64,000 nucleotides of DNA from Haemophilus parainfluenzae (GTDB lineage: Bacteria > Pseudomonadota > Gammaproteobacteria > Enterobacterales > Pasteurellaceae): assembly GCF_003252725.1 (NCBI RefSeq), contig NZ_QEPO01000006.1, positions 1 through 64,000 of the forward strand, in the 5' to 3' direction. Below, piece by piece: positions 8,905 through 18,152 of this stretch (positions within the stretch are counted from its first letter, which is position 1; every line of letters begins with the position of its first letter). The translations under genes were made by a program, and so were the position numbers. Below the pieces are notes generated by a model. The model saw only the letters and a list, made by a program, of their open reading frames with translations, was not told where the DNA came from and did no database searches.

Positions 8905-11160
8905 TTATGAGTTGTGTTCAGGTTCAACCACCACAATGTCAACATTACTATGTAATCCACGTGGTAATTGGGAGCCTTTTCTGCCACGTTCAGCACGGAA
9001 TTTTTGCAGATCTTCCGGTTTTAGAGTAATTTTTCGTTTACCGGAATGGAACTCAAGGCTGGCTTGCTCTGAAATTAAGAACAATTTCACCAATAATTCT
9101 GACCGCGCTTTTGCATTCGCTGCTGGAATACTGATGATTTTGTTGCCTTTCCCTTTTGATAATGCCGGTAAATCCCGTACCGGAAAAATCAGCATTCGGC
9201 CCGCTGAAGTGAGGGACACAAGAAGTGAGGCCGACTCGGAAAGTGTCTCAGGTTTCAAGACTTTCGCATTTTCTGGCAAAGAAATCAAGGCTTTTCCAGC
9301 TTTATTACGTGCAATTAAATCTTCAAATTTGCAAATAAAACCATATCCTGCATCTGATGCCATCAATAATTCTTGTTTTTCAGGTTCCATAATAACCTGT
9401 TCAATAGTCGCACCAGCTGGTAATGTAAGTTTACCGGTGAGCGGTTCACCTTGGGAACGCGCAGAAGGCAAGCTTAATGGATCTAAAGCGTAGCTACGAC
9501 CAGTACTATCAATAAAGATTACGGGTTGATTGCTTTTACCACAAGCGTGAGCGAGATATTTATCGCCTGCTTTATAACTTAAGCCTGCCGGATCAATGTC
9601 ATGCCCTTTTGCACAGCGTACCCATCCCATTTCAGATAAGATAACAGTAACGGGTTCAGCCGGAGTCATTTCACTTTCAGAAATGGCTTTTGCTTCTTCA
9701 CGTTCAACTAATTGAGACATTCTAGGGCTGGTGTATTTTTTTGCGTCTTCTTGAATTTCTTTTTTGATCAAAGTATTTAAGCGACGCTCAGATCCTAAAA
9801 TTAACTCTAAATTTGACCGCTCTTCTTCGAGTTTATCTTTTTCAGCTTGTAATTGATGTTCTTCTAATTTAGCTAAATGGCGTAAACGTAAGTTTAAAAT
9901 GGCTTCTGCTTGTTCATCACTTAAGTTAAAGCGAGTCATTAAAACTTGTTTAGGTTCGTCTTCAGTACGAATAATCTCAATGACTTCATCAATATTGAGG
10001 AAGGCAATCATTAAACCATCTAAAATATGTAAACGAGCGAGTACTTTATCCAAACGATGTTGTAAACGACGAGTCACGGTAGTGCGACGGAATGTCAGCC
10101 ATTCAGTAAGGACTTGAAGTAAGCCTTTCACGGCTGGTTTATGATCAAGCCCGATCATATTCATATTCACACGATAGCTTTTTTCAAGATCAGTCGTCGC
10201 AAATAAATGCGCCATCAAGGCATCTGTGTCAACGCGATTTGAACGTGGTACAAGCACGATACGCACAGGATTTTCGTAATCTGCTTCATCACGAATATCT
10301 TCCACCATTGGCAATTTTTTTGCTGTCATTTGCTCAGCAATTTGCGCAATGATTTTTGATGGTGAAGATTGATGAGGAAGTGCACTAATGATGATTTCAC
10401 CGTCTTCTTTATGCCATGTTGCCCGCATTTTGATAGAACCACGACCAGTTTCATACATTTTGCGAATATCATCTTTTGGCGAAATAATTTCCGCTTCAGT
10501 TGGGAAATCAGGGCCTTGAATAATATTGAGTACATCATCTAATCCTGCTTTTGGATTATCTAATAGCAGGACAGTTGCATCTGCCACTTCATTAATATTG
10601 TGTGGTGGAATATCTGTTGCCATACCAACGGCAATCCCGGTAGTACCGTTTAACAGAATATGAGGCAAACGAGCAGGCAAATATTGTGGTTCTTCTAAGG
10701 TGCCATCAAAGTTTGGTTGGAAATCAACAGTGCCTTGACCCAATTCAGTTAATAGAATTTCAGAAATTTTGGATAAGCGAGATTCTGTATAACGCATTGC
10801 CGCAAATGATTTAGGATCATCTGGTGCCCCCCAGTTTCCTTGGCCATCTACCAAAGGATAGCGGTAAGAAAAGGGCTGAGCCATTAATACCATGGCTTCA
10901 TAACAAGCGGAGTCGCCGTGCGGATGGAATTTACCTAACACATCACCGACAGTACGTGCAGATTTTTTAAATTTTGCCGCGGCATCTAAACCCAGTTCAG
11001 ACATCGCATAGACAATACGGCGTTGAACGGGCTTTAAGCCATCGCCAATAAAAGGCAGGGCACGATCCATGATGACGTACATGGAATAATTAAGGTAAGC
11101 CTTTTCTGTAAAGGTGCGAAGTGGTATCTGTTCGATGCCTTCGTAATTAATATTGTTCAT
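8905..11160 (-). CDS. parC: DNA topoisomerase IV subunit A
   Basis: Breakage-reunion subunit of topoisomerase IV, which decatenates daughter chromosomes together with ParE. The 751 residues match E. coli ParC (752). The winged-helix region contains [15 protein letters not shown] and the catalytic tyrosine is Tyr124 in AMRYTESRL. The C-terminal beta-pinwheel follows from about residue 490. The quinolone-determining positions read Ser84 and Glu88, the susceptible-type residues. It lies 11 bases after the nitrite reductase gene rather than directly after parE. Confidence 0.97.
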   Translation of the reverse strand: MNNINYEGIEQIPLRTFTEKAYLNYSMYVIMDRALPFIGDGLKPVQRRIVYAMSELGLDAAAKFKKSARTVGDVLGKFHPHGDSACYEAMVLMAQPFSYRYPLVDGQGNWGAPDDPKSFAAMRYTESRLSKISEILLTELGQGTVDFQPNFDGTLEEPQYLPARLPHILLNGTTGIAVGMATDIPPHNINEVADATVLLLDNPKAGLDDVLNIIQGPDFPTEAEIISPKDDIRKMYETGRGSIKMRATWHKEDGEIIISALPHQSSPSKIIAQIAEQMTAKKLPMVEDIRDEADYENPVRIVLVPRSNRVDTDALMAHLFATTDLEKSYRVNMNMIGLDHKPAVKGLLQVLTEWLTFRRTTVTRRLQHRLDKVLARLHILDGLMIAFLNIDEVIEIIRTEDEPKQVLMTRFNLSDEQAEAILNLRLRHLAKLEEHQLQAEKDKLEEERSNLELILGSERRLNTLIKKEIQEDAKKYTSPRMSQLVEREEAKAISESEMTPAEPVTVILSEMGWVRCAKGHDIDPAGLSYKAGDKYLAHACGKSNQPVIFIDSTGRSYALDPLSLPSARSQGEPLTGKLTLPAGATIEQVIMEPEKQELLMASDAGYGFICKFEDLIARNKAGKALISLPENAKVLKPETLSESASLLVSLTSAGRMLIFPVRDLPALSKGKGNKIISIPAANAKARSELLVKLFLISEQASLEFHSGKRKITLKPEDLQKFRAERGRKGSQLPRGLHSNVDIVVVEPEHNS

Positions 11161-11171
11161 ATTCTTCTAAT

Positions 11172-12365
11172 CTATTTTCTGGTTGCACCGGAACTCGCAT
11201 CAGAATGTTCGTGATGAGAATGCCCCATATCCATTCCTTTATGACTGTCAATTTCGTAAGGAACAGGTTGTGGTTTTTGTGGATTGGCTTCTTTAAAGGC
11301 TTCGTCTTTTAGTTTTCCGGAATAAATATTCGGATTTTTTTCGCCTTCGACCACGATTTGTCCCATTGTGCCTTTATTTACAGCACGGAAAATCGAGTGA
11401 TCCATAAAGACATAAGTGCCCGGTACATCAATTCGAGTTTCCACCATGGTAGCACTGCCAGATGGAACCAAAGTTGTTTGAACATTATGATTAACAAGCG
11501 TACCGCCTTCCACATACACATTATCAAATACGGCACCAATTAAGTGGAAAGAAGAGCATAAATTTGGTCCTGCATTTCCTACGAATAGACGAATGGTTTC
11601 ACCGGTTTTCGCTTTTAAGGCATTTCCATCCATTGTTGCGCCGACTTTGCCGTTGAAGAGGACGTATTCAGGACGTTCATCAATGGCTTTTTGCATACTG
11701 AATGGTTGCAAGCCGGGATCGCCAAATTCACCTTTGGTATAGAATTCACTTTGCATGATGTAAAATTCGCGATCCACTTTTGGCAAGCCTTCTTTTGGCT
11801 CAACTAAAACTAAACCATACATCCCTTTAGCAAGGTGAATATCCACAGGCTGACTGCCACAGTGGTACAAATAAATGCCCGAACGTAATGCTCTAAATTG
11901 AAAGGTGGATGTGCGGGTTGGAGGGGTTTCACTCGCGATAGCACCGCCCATTGGCACAGCAGCTGCATGGAAATCGATACTGTGGGGCATCATTGAACTC
12001 GCTGAGTTGGAAAGTTGTACTTCCACCATATCGCCTTCACGTACTCGAATGAATGGCGCAGGTACACTGCCGTTTAATGTCCAAAATTTAAATTGTACAC
12101 CATCCATTAAATCCATAATTTGTTCAAGTGCGGTCAGTTTTACCACGACTTTTGCCGGATAGTTACGTTCAATCGGTTTTGGCACATTTGGCGCAAGCGT
12201 CAGTTCAGCTTCAATCTCTGGTAAATTCTCAACTGCAGTGGTTGTTGTATTTGAGGCTTTTTCTTCCGCTTGAGCAGAAGGAATAAGGCTTAAACCAGCA
12301 CCTAATGTAATTGTTGCTAGGCCTAGTGCACTGTTTTTAAAAAAATCTCGACGTTGTTCGTTCAT
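11172..12365 (-). CDS. nirK: Copper-containing nitrite reductase (NirK/AniA type)
   Basis: Predicted periplasmic enzyme reducing nitrite to nitric oxide. The ATG at 12365 is preferred over an upstream TTG (12377) because GAGG lies 6 bases before it. The 397-residue product opens with a Tat signal (RRDFFKNSALG) ending near AQA. Two cupredoxin domains follow. Every ligand expected of a copper NiR is present: type-1 copper His128, Cys169, His177, Met182; type-2 copper His133, His168, His323; catalytic Asp131 and His274. The Cys-to-His spacing (8) equals that of Neisseria AniA. The tail (about 375-390) is rich in His and Met. SufI/FtsP-like proteins lack this ligand set. Its place between parE and parC is unusual. 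Confidence 0.9.
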   Translation of the reverse strand: MNEQRRDFFKNSALGLATITLGAGLSLIPSAQAEEKASNTTTTAVENLPEIEAELTLAPNVPKPIERNYPAKVVVKLTALEQIMDLMDGVQFKFWTLNGSVPAPFIRVREGDMVEVQLSNSASSMMPHSIDFHAAAVPMGGAIASETPPTRTSTFQFRALRSGIYLYHCGSQPVDIHLAKGMYGLVLVEPKEGLPKVDREFYIMQSEFYTKGEFGDPGLQPFSMQKAIDERPEYVLFNGKVGATMDGNALKAKTGETIRLFVGNAGPNLCSSFHLIGAVFDNVYVEGGTLVNHNVQTTLVPSGSATMVETRIDVPGTYVFMDHSIFRAVNKGTMGQIVVEGEKNPNIYSGKLKDEAFKEANPQKPQPVPYEIDSHKGMDMGHSHHEHSDASSGATRK

Positions 12366-12381
12366 GATTGACCTCAAATAA

Positions 12382-14280
12382 TTAAACGGTTAAATCCACT
12401 TGATCGCCATTGGTTTGTAACCAATTTTTGCGATCTTCCGCTCGTTTTTTGGCGAGTAACATATCCATTAATTCTAATGTTTCTGCGCCTTGATCTTCGC
12501 CTAGCTCATAGGTTAATTGAACTAAACGGCGTGTATTCGGATCCATGGTGGTTTCACGTAATTGTGATGGATCCATTTCACCTAAACCTTTGAATCGTTG
12601 TACGTTTAAAGTGCCTTTTTTACCTTTTAAGCGTTCTAAAATTGCTTCTTTTTCGTTTTCATCGAGGGCATAAAAGACTTCTTTACCTAAGTCGATACGA
12701 TAGAGTGGTGGCATTGCCACATAAACGTGTCCATCTTGAACCAATTTAGGGAAGTGACGTAAAAAGAGTGCACAGAGTAGGGTGGCAATATGCAAACCAT
12801 CAGAGTCCGCATCGGCTAAAATACAAACTTTCCCGTAACGAAGTTGAGATAGGTCTTCATTATCAGGATCGATACCAAGCGCCACAGCAATATCATGAAT
12901 TTCCGTTGAGCCAAGCACTTGATCACTAGCTACTTCCCAAGTGTTTAAGATTTTTCCGCGTAACGGCAGGATAGCTTGATATTCACGATCACGCGCCTGC
13001 TTGGCCGATCCACCCGCAGAGTCACCCTCTACTAAGAATAATTCGGTTTTTTCTAAATTTTGTGATGCACAATCGGCTAATTTACCTGGTAGAGCAGGGC
13101 CACTCACTAATTTTTTACGTACGACTTTTTTGGCTGCATTCAGACGACGTTGTGCAGAACTGATCGCCATTTCAGCTAAGCGATCCGCATCTTGTACGTT
13201 TTGGTTTAGCCATAAACTGAAGGCATCTTTTAAAACCCCCGCAACAAAGACCGCACTTTGACGGGAAGATAAACGCTCTTTCGTTTGGCCAGCAAATTGA
13301 GCATCTTGCATTTTTAGTGAAAGAATGTAAGCACAGCGATCCCAAATATCGTCTGCCGTTAATTTCACCCCACGTGGTAATTTATTGCGGAATTCGCAAT
13401 ATTCGGTCATGGCATTAAGCAAGCCTTGGCGAAGACCATTTACGTGTGTTCCGCCTTGTACTGTTGGAATCAAGTTTACATAGCTTTCTGCAATAAGCTC
13501 ACCACCTTCAGGTAACCATAATAATGCCCAGCTTACCGCTTCTGTGGATCCTTTAAATTCACCGACAAAAGGTTTTTCAGGTAAGGTTTCAAAACCATTT
13601 ACTGCTTCGGTTAAGTAATCCGATAAACCATCTTGATAGCACCACACATCTTCGGTGTTATTCACTTTATCGACAAATTTAATTTCTAAGCCAGAACAAA
13701 GCACGGCTTTCGCACGTAATAAGTGGCGTAAACGACTAACAGAAAAATTCTTACTATCGAAATATTTTGGATTAGGTTTGAAGTGAACGGTGGTACCGGT
13801 TGTACGTCTGCCACAAGTCCCGATGACTTCTAATTCTTCTACTTTTGTGCCATTTTCAAAAGCAATTTTATACACTTCACCGTTACGTTTAACTTGAATA
13901 TCAACGCGTTCAGAAAGGGCATTGACGACAGAAATCCCCACGCCGTGTAAACCACCAGCAAATTCATAGTTTTTATTCGAAAACTTACCGCCAGCGTGAA
14001 GCTTGGTTAAGATGACTTCCACACCTGAAACCCCTTCAGTTGGGTGAATATCCACTGGCATTCCGCGTCCATTATCAATGACTTCAAGTGATTGATCAGC
14101 ATGTAAAATCACTTCAACTTTAGTGGCAAAACCTGCAAGGGCTTCATCCACACTGTTATCGATAACTTCTTGAGCAAGGTGATTTGGACGGGTAGTGTCC
14201 GTGTACATACCGGGGCGAATTTGCACCGGTTCGAGATCTTTTAGAACCGTAATTTCTTGAGCAGAATAATTTGTAGTCAT
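12382..14280 (-). CDS. parE: DNA topoisomerase IV subunit B
   Basis: ATPase subunit of topoisomerase IV. At 632 residues it matches E. coli ParE (630). The GHKL ATPase domain (IDNSVDEALAG, VIDNGRGMPVDIHP, GGLHGVGISVVNALS) is followed by the transducer, then the TOPRIM domain (LVEGDSAGGSAKQARD, LADADSDGLHI) and a C-terminal GyrB-like segment. Its length, about 630 and not 800, separates it from GyrB. It is the first gene of a minus-strand cluster followed by nirK (16-base gap), parC and gltS. Confidence 0.97.
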   Translation of the reverse strand: MTTNYSAQEITVLKDLEPVQIRPGMYTDTTRPNHLAQEVIDNSVDEALAGFATKVEVILHADQSLEVIDNGRGMPVDIHPTEGVSGVEVILTKLHAGGKFSNKNYEFAGGLHGVGISVVNALSERVDIQVKRNGEVYKIAFENGTKVEELEVIGTCGRRTTGTTVHFKPNPKYFDSKNFSVSRLRHLLRAKAVLCSGLEIKFVDKVNNTEDVWCYQDGLSDYLTEAVNGFETLPEKPFVGEFKGSTEAVSWALLWLPEGGELIAESYVNLIPTVQGGTHVNGLRQGLLNAMTEYCEFRNKLPRGVKLTADDIWDRCAYILSLKMQDAQFAGQTKERLSSRQSAVFVAGVLKDAFSLWLNQNVQDADRLAEMAISSAQRRLNAAKKVVRKKLVSGPALPGKLADCASQNLEKTELFLVEGDSAGGSAKQARDREYQAILPLRGKILNTWEVASDQVLGSTEIHDIAVALGIDPDNEDLSQLRYGKVCILADADSDGLHIATLLCALFLRHFPKLVQDGHVYVAMPPLYRIDLGKEVFYALDENEKEAILERLKGKKGTLNVQRFKGLGEMDPSQLRETTMDPNTRRLVQLTYELGEDQGAETLELMDMLLAKKRAEDRKNWLQTNGDQVDLTV

Positions 14281-14385
14281 TTTTAAAATTAGTTACTTAT
14301 TTATAAAAAAATTAGCATGATTTTATCAAAAAATGACGCGTTTATAAAATCAAAGATGAGAAAAGATAAGGATACTATATCAAGT

Positions 14386-14428
14386 AAAAGTGCGGTCAAA
14401 ATTTGACGTGAATTTTGACCGCACTTTG
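14386..14428 (-). terminator. USS inverted-repeat terminator after queC
   Basis: Two uptake signals in opposite orientation (14388-14396 and 14418-14426) form a perfect stem of about 17 bp with a 7-base loop. It lies between queC (stop at 14477) and parE (start 14280). Read on the minus strand it is followed by a short T-rich stretch, so it probably terminates queC. Confidence 0.75.
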
Positions 14429-14476
14429 GATTCATTTGAATCTATTTAATCTGTGATAGATTGAGTTATCTCGATA

Positions 14477-15154
14477 CTAAGCTTTTGCTTTTGTTGCTAA
14501 ATATTCCTGTAAGCCTTTATCTCTTAATTTACAGCTTGGGCATTCTCCACAGCCACCTTCAATACCTTCATAGCAAGTGTGGGTATGCTGACGAACATAA
14601 TCTAACGCACCTAATTCATCAGCTAATGCCCAAGTTTGTGCTTTGGTGAGATACATTAGCGGTGTTTTTAAATTGAAGGGATAATCCATGGCTAAATTAA
14701 GGGTGACATTCATGGATTTGATAAATACATCGCGACAATCGGGATAGCCACTGAAATCTGTTTCACATACGCCTGTGATAATGTCATTAATACCTTGGCC
14801 TTTTGCATAAATTGCCACATACAATAAGAAGAGCGCATTTCGGCCATCCACAAAGGTATTAGGTAATTCACCGTCTTTTTGCTCAATATCAGCGTTTGCA
14901 TCCATTAAGGCGTTGTGGGTGATAGATTTGATAACCGATGTATCAATTAACGTTTGCTTTACGCCGAGATCTTTGGCGATCCAACTGGCTTTTTCTAATT
15001 CAATGGCATGGCGCTGGCCATATTGAAAGGTGACGGTTTCGACATTTTCCACGCCATATTCGGCAATGGCTTGAATTAAACAGATTGTGGAATCTTGTCC
15101 ACCAGAGAAGATCACAAGGGCTTTACGATTGAGATTAGGATTTGAAATATTCAT
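14477..15154 (-). CDS. queC: 7-cyano-7-deazaguanine (preQ0) synthase QueC
   Basis: Converts 7-carboxy-7-deazaguanine to preQ0 with ATP and ammonia in queuosine biosynthesis. The PP-loop motif SGGQDST is at residues 17-23. A C-terminal zinc cluster ([21 protein letters not shown]) is complete. The 225 residues fit the family (E. coli 231). The ATG at 15154 lies 6 bases after an AGG Shine-Dalgarno element that is part of the upstream preQ1 riboswitch, so translation is probably shut off by the pathway product. Confidence 0.96.
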   Translation of the reverse strand: MNISNPNLNRKALVIFSGGQDSTICLIQAIAEYGVENVETVTFQYGQRHAIELEKASWIAKDLGVKQTLIDTSVIKSITHNALMDANADIEQKDGELPNTFVDGRNALFLLYVAIYAKGQGINDIITGVCETDFSGYPDCRDVFIKSMNVTLNLAMDYPFNLKTPLMYLTKAQTWALADELGALDYVRQHTHTCYEGIEGGCGECPSCKLRDKGLQEYLATKAKA

Positions 15155-15157
15155 AGG

Positions 15158-15200
15158 ATACCTAGTTTTTTTATGTAGGAGGTTTGCGAACTACAAGGTT
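15158..15200 (-). promoter_or_regulatory. preQ1 class I riboswitch controlling queC
   Basis: Read on the minus strand, TGTAG (15195-15191) pairs with CTACA (15178-15174) to make P1. The loop contains the typical TTCGC...ACCT. Then come an A-rich strand (TAAAAAAAC) and TAGGT. ACCT in the loop pairs perfectly with AGGT (15163-15160), giving the H-type pseudoknot of preQ1-I aptamers. The AGG of that helix is the queC Shine-Dalgarno sequence, so ligand binding should hide it. The motif match is by eye against the known consensus and is strong. Confidence 0.9.
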
Positions 15201-15325
15201 AAAAATGAGGCGGTATTGTAGAAGTCAAAGATAAATTTTGCAAGAAAAGGACTAATTTAAGCAGGAAAAATCGGAGAAAATTGTGATACAATTTAGGCAA
15301 GCTAGTTTTAAAAAAGGTAAATACA

Positions 15326-15469
15326 ATGAAAAAATTGATTCTTATTGTTATTGGTGCATTAGTGATTTCAGCTTGTGCAAATAAAGACGTTTATTTTAAT
15401 GGTTCAGAAGGATCGCATTCAGGCATGAAATTTGATAAAGATACTCGTCATTGGGGCGTTAATCAATAA
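15326..15469 (+). CDS. Small lipoprotein, 47 residues
   Basis: A short gene with an AAAAAGGT ribosome binding site 6 bases before its ATG. The product starts with a lipoprotein signal (MKKLILIVIGALVISAC), with the lipobox cysteine at residue 17. It continues with about 30 polar residues including YFNGSEGSHSGMKFD. It would be anchored in a membrane after lipidation. It is a single-gene unit followed by an intrinsic terminator. I do not recognise a function. The signal peptide, ribosome site and terminator together make it a real gene. Confidence 0.8.
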   Translation: MKKLILIVIGALVISACANKDVYFNGSEGSHSGMKFDKDTRHWGVNQ

Positions 15470-15483
15470 TTGTTTTGATAAAA

Positions 15484-15513
15484 GAAAAGCCATACAGTTG
15501 TATGGCTTTTTTA
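15484..15513. terminator. Bidirectional terminator, small lipoprotein / ribA
   Basis: AAAAGCCATAC-AGTT-GTATGGCTTTT stem with a T run on the + side. It lies between the converging small lipoprotein gene and ribA. Confidence 0.9.
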
Positions 15514-16161
15514 TTAAATCACTTCTTCTTGGCAATGTGGGCAAGTCATTAAATGTTCTTCATTATTATGCACAATATAATGCCCCATTTTTTTTGCTTT
15601 AGTATCAAGATATTTCGTATTGTAACGGTTTTCACCTACATTCAACGGTACACGTTCTACGATATTAATTCCCGCTTTTTTCATGGTTTCTACTTTTTGC
15701 GGGTTGTTTGTCATCAAGCGAACTTGCTTCACACCTAATAATTCAAACATATCGGCACATACATTAAAGTTACGTTCATCAGCTTTAAAACCTAACGCAA
15801 GGTTAGCTTCAATAGTATCCATGCCTTGATCTTGTAATGAATAGGCACGAATTTTATTAATTAGACCAATACCTCGCCCTTCTTCACGATGATAGATCAA
15901 CACACCTCGACCCGCTTCGCTAATTTGACGTAATGCGGCTGCAAGCTGGAAACCACAATCGCATTTTAAACTGTGCAATGCATCACCCGTTAAGCATTCC
16001 GAATGAATGCGAGCGAGTACAGGCTCATCTTGGTTTGAAATATCACCCATTACTAATGCAACATGTTCTTTTTTTGTATCGGGAAATTCAAATCCGACCA
16101 TTTTAAATATGCCATATTCGGTAGGTAAATTGGCTTGAGCAACCAGTTGGATTTTTGACAT
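15514..16161 (-). CDS. ribA: GTP cyclohydrolase II
   Basis: First committed enzyme of riboflavin synthesis, opening the imidazole ring of GTP. The zinc site [15 protein letters not shown], the [10 protein letters not shown] loop and the C-terminal MTNNPQKVE and [11 protein letters not shown] motifs are all present. The ATG at 16161 (MSKIQLVAQ) is chosen over a TTG at 16179 because AAGGA lies 6 bases upstream. The 215-residue product has about 20 extra C-terminal residues with a CPHCQ motif relative to E. coli RibA (196). No FMN riboswitch is visible in the short divergent gap to the next gene. Confidence 0.96.
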   Translation of the reverse strand: MSKIQLVAQANLPTEYGIFKMVGFEFPDTKKEHVALVMGDISNQDEPVLARIHSECLTGDALHSLKCDCGFQLAAALRQISEAGRGVLIYHREEGRGIGLINKIRAYSLQDQGMDTIEANLALGFKADERNFNVCADMFELLGVKQVRLMTNNPQKVETMKKAGINIVERVPLNVGENRYNTKYLDTKAKKMGHYIVHNNEEHLMTCPHCQEEVI

Positions 16162-16228
16162 AACGTATCCTTTTTTCAACTTTATTCTGCTAAAATATGT
16201 ACTTTATTTTTATTATCAAGAGGCAACA

Positions 16229-16954
16229 ATGTTTAAAAGGCTATCATTATATACGTTATTCCTTTGTCTTGTACCATTTTTTGTTTGGGGTTTTGCTTAT
16301 CATTGGCATGGAAACAACCAATTAATGGAATGGGATTATTGGCTTTATCTTCTAACCGAAACGGGTAGCGTACCTTATGCTTTAATTACCTGTGGTGTGT
16401 TTGCTTTACTTTTCCGTTTTCTTTTTGAAGACCGTAAACAGTGGATTATGGGTGTGATTGTAATGGGCCTGTCGGTATTATCTACACAAGTAATTAAAAC
16501 AGGTTTAAAAACGGTTTTTGCCGAGCCTCGTCCTTTTACCGTCTATTTAGCGGAAAAAACAGAAAGTACTACGGATGCTTTTTATCATCAAGATCGTTCA
16601 GAACGTGCGAAATTAGTGGATAAATTTTATTCTACACAAGCGGATACACCTGCCTGGTTAAAAGCTCATTATGAAGATGAAACCGGTTATTCTTTCCCAT
16701 CTGGACATTCTATTTTTGCCGCCACTTGGCTTATGTTAGCCGTCGGATTTAGCCAATTATTAGGGAAACGTTCTTTTAAAGCAGAATTACTGATTGGTGC
16801 TATAACCATTTGGAGCGTATTAATGTTGATTAGCCGAGTCCGCCTTGGAATGCATTATCCTATCGATTTATTTGTGGCGATAATTTCGGCATGGATTGTT
16901 CATTTGATTATTTTTGGTTTCTTACAGAAGAAAGGCTTATTTAACAATAAATAG
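16229..16954 (+). CDS. pgpB: PgpB-like phosphatidylglycerophosphatase B / PAP2 phosphatase
   Basis: Inner-membrane phosphatase of the PAP2 superfamily, acting on phosphatidylglycerophosphate and probably undecaprenyl pyrophosphate. All three catalytic blocks are visible: KTVFAEPRPF, the PSGHS box in SFPSGHSIF, and SRVRLGMHYPIDLF. About six membrane helices span 241 residues (E. coli PgpB 254). A periplasmic insert of about 60 residues lies between the first and second blocks, as in PgpB. It is divergent from ribA with a 67-base spacer. The ribosome site is AAGAGG. Confidence 0.9.
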   Translation: MFKRLSLYTLFLCLVPFFVWGFAYHWHGNNQLMEWDYWLYLLTETGSVPYALITCGVFALLFRFLFEDRKQWIMGVIVMGLSVLSTQVIKTGLKTVFAEPRPFTVYLAEKTESTTDAFYHQDRSERAKLVDKFYSTQADTPAWLKAHYEDETGYSFPSGHSIFAATWLMLAVGFSQLLGKRSFKAELLIGAITIWSVLMLISRVRLGMHYPIDLFVAIISAWIVHLIIFGFLQKKGLFNNK

Positions 16955-16967
16955 CATCAAAGACCGG

Positions 16968-16995
16968 TTTTAGTAATAAAGCCGGTCTTTTTATT
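16968..16995 (+). terminator. Terminator after pgpB
   Basis: AAAGACCGG...CCGGTCTTT stem with a T run (AAAGACCGGTTTTAGTAATA loop region, then CCGGTCTTTTTA). Confidence 0.85.
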
Positions 16996-17008
16996 GCTTG
17001 TCGAAAAT

Positions 17009-17022
17009 ATGATTTTTATCAT
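17009..17022. promoter_or_regulatory. FNR-like palindrome upstream of nagK
   Basis: ATGATTTTTATCAT resembles the FNR box TTGAT-N4-ATCAA (outer bases differ) and lies about 77 bases before the nagK start. Such short AT-rich palindromes also arise by chance, so this is a weak call from sequence only. Confidence 0.3.
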
Positions 17023-17098
17023 GGATTTTCATTTTGATTTCAAGGAAAATGCAACCTATATATTCCAACAATTTTGACCGCTATTTTGAGGAGACAAT

Positions 17099-18016
17099 AT
17101 GTACTACGGTATTGATATCGGTGGCACAAAGATTGAATTAGCTGCTTTTAATGAAAAATTAGGAAAACTTTATACCGAACGCGTGCCAACGCCACAAACA
17201 GATTATCAAGATTGGTTACAGGCGATTAAAACTTTGGTCGAACGTGCGGATGCCCACTTTGGTGAAAAAGGAACGGTAGGCCTTGGGTTGCCAGGTTTTG
17301 TTAATTTGACAACAGGGCTTGCTGAAGTGACGAATATTCGTGTTGCAGATAATAAGCCTATTTTAGCCGATCTTGAACGCGTTTTAGATCGTGAAGTGCG
17401 GGCAGAAAATGATGCAAATTGTTTTGCACTCTCTGAAGCTTGTGATGAGGAAAATACCCAATATCCTTCCGTATTAGGGCTGATTTTAGGCACTGGTTTT
17501 GGTGGTGGCTTTGTGATTAATGGCAAAATTCACTCAGGACAAGTGGGAATGGCAGGAGAGTTAGGCCACCTTCAATTAAATTATCATGCCTTAAAATTAT
17601 TAGGCTGGGATAAAGCGCCAATTTACCAATGTGGTTGTGGCAATCAGGCCTGTTTAGATACGTATATTTCTGGTCGCGGTTTTGAAATGTTGTACCGTGA
17701 TTTAAAAGGGGAAGAATTATCAGCCAAAGATATTATCGATCGTTTTTATGCGAAAGAGGAAAGTGCGGTTGATTTTGTTCGCATTTTTGTTGAATTAGCG
17801 GCTATTTCTATCGGCAACATTATCACTGCATTTGATCCGCATATGATTGTACTCGGCGGTGGTTTATCGAATTTTGATTATCTTTATGAAGCGTTACCAA
17901 AATCATTGCCAGCTCATTTAATGCGTAGTGCAAAAGTGCCTCCAATCAAAAAAGCAAAACATGGTGATTCCGGTGGTGTTCGTGGTGCTGCAGCATTATT
18001 TTTAAACTGTGAATAG
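17099..18016 (+). CDS. nagK: N-acetylglucosamine kinase NagK
   Basis: ROK-family sugar kinase that phosphorylates N-acetylglucosamine from wall recycling. It begins with the phosphate loop DIGGTKIEL and has the ROK signature and zinc motif ([17 protein letters not shown]). The catalytic Asp falls in [10 protein letters not shown]. The E-LGHLQL motif typical of NagK follows. Length 305 (E. coli 303). Glucokinase-type ROK members share most motifs, so substrate preference is inferred. A GAGGAGA ribosome site precedes the ATG. It is followed by a symporter gene on the same strand. Confidence 0.9.
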   Translation: MYYGIDIGGTKIELAAFNEKLGKLYTERVPTPQTDYQDWLQAIKTLVERADAHFGEKGTVGLGLPGFVNLTTGLAEVTNIRVADNKPILADLERVLDREVRAENDANCFALSEACDEENTQYPSVLGLILGTGFGGGFVINGKIHSGQVGMAGELGHLQLNYHALKLLGWDKAPIYQCGCGNQACLDTYISGRGFEMLYRDLKGEELSAKDIIDRFYAKEESAVDFVRIFVELAAISIGNIITAFDPHMIVLGGGLSNFDYLYEALPKSLPAHLMRSAKVPPIKKAKHGDSGGVRGAAALFLNCE

Positions 18017-18059
18017 ATTTAATCTAAAAATACAGTGAAAATTTGAATAAATTTTATGT

Positions 18060-18105
18060 TATAGGATAAGAATCCAGTTCTCCTCTAAGAAAACTGGATT
18101 TTTTC
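18060..18105 (+). terminator. Terminator-like hairpin after nagK
   Basis: AATCCAGTT-CTCCTCTAAGA-AACTGGATT stem followed by TTTTTC, between nagK and the symporter gene. It probably separates the two transcripts. Confidence 0.75.
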
Positions 18106-18152
18106 TTTTGTCTATTTACAATCAGAATGTGGATTTTTTAAGTGAGGTTTTT

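Noticed and set aside
8912-9493. 193-residue open frame on the + strand opposite parC
   Set aside because: It is antisense to the conserved C-terminal domain of ParC, has no ribosome site and no family motifs; a shadow frame.
11172-12365. SufI/FtsP or multicopper oxidase identity for the cupredoxin protein
   Set aside because: Size, the DFH and YHC motifs, and the complete NirK ligand and catalytic set fit nitrite reductase; SufI lacks these copper ligands.
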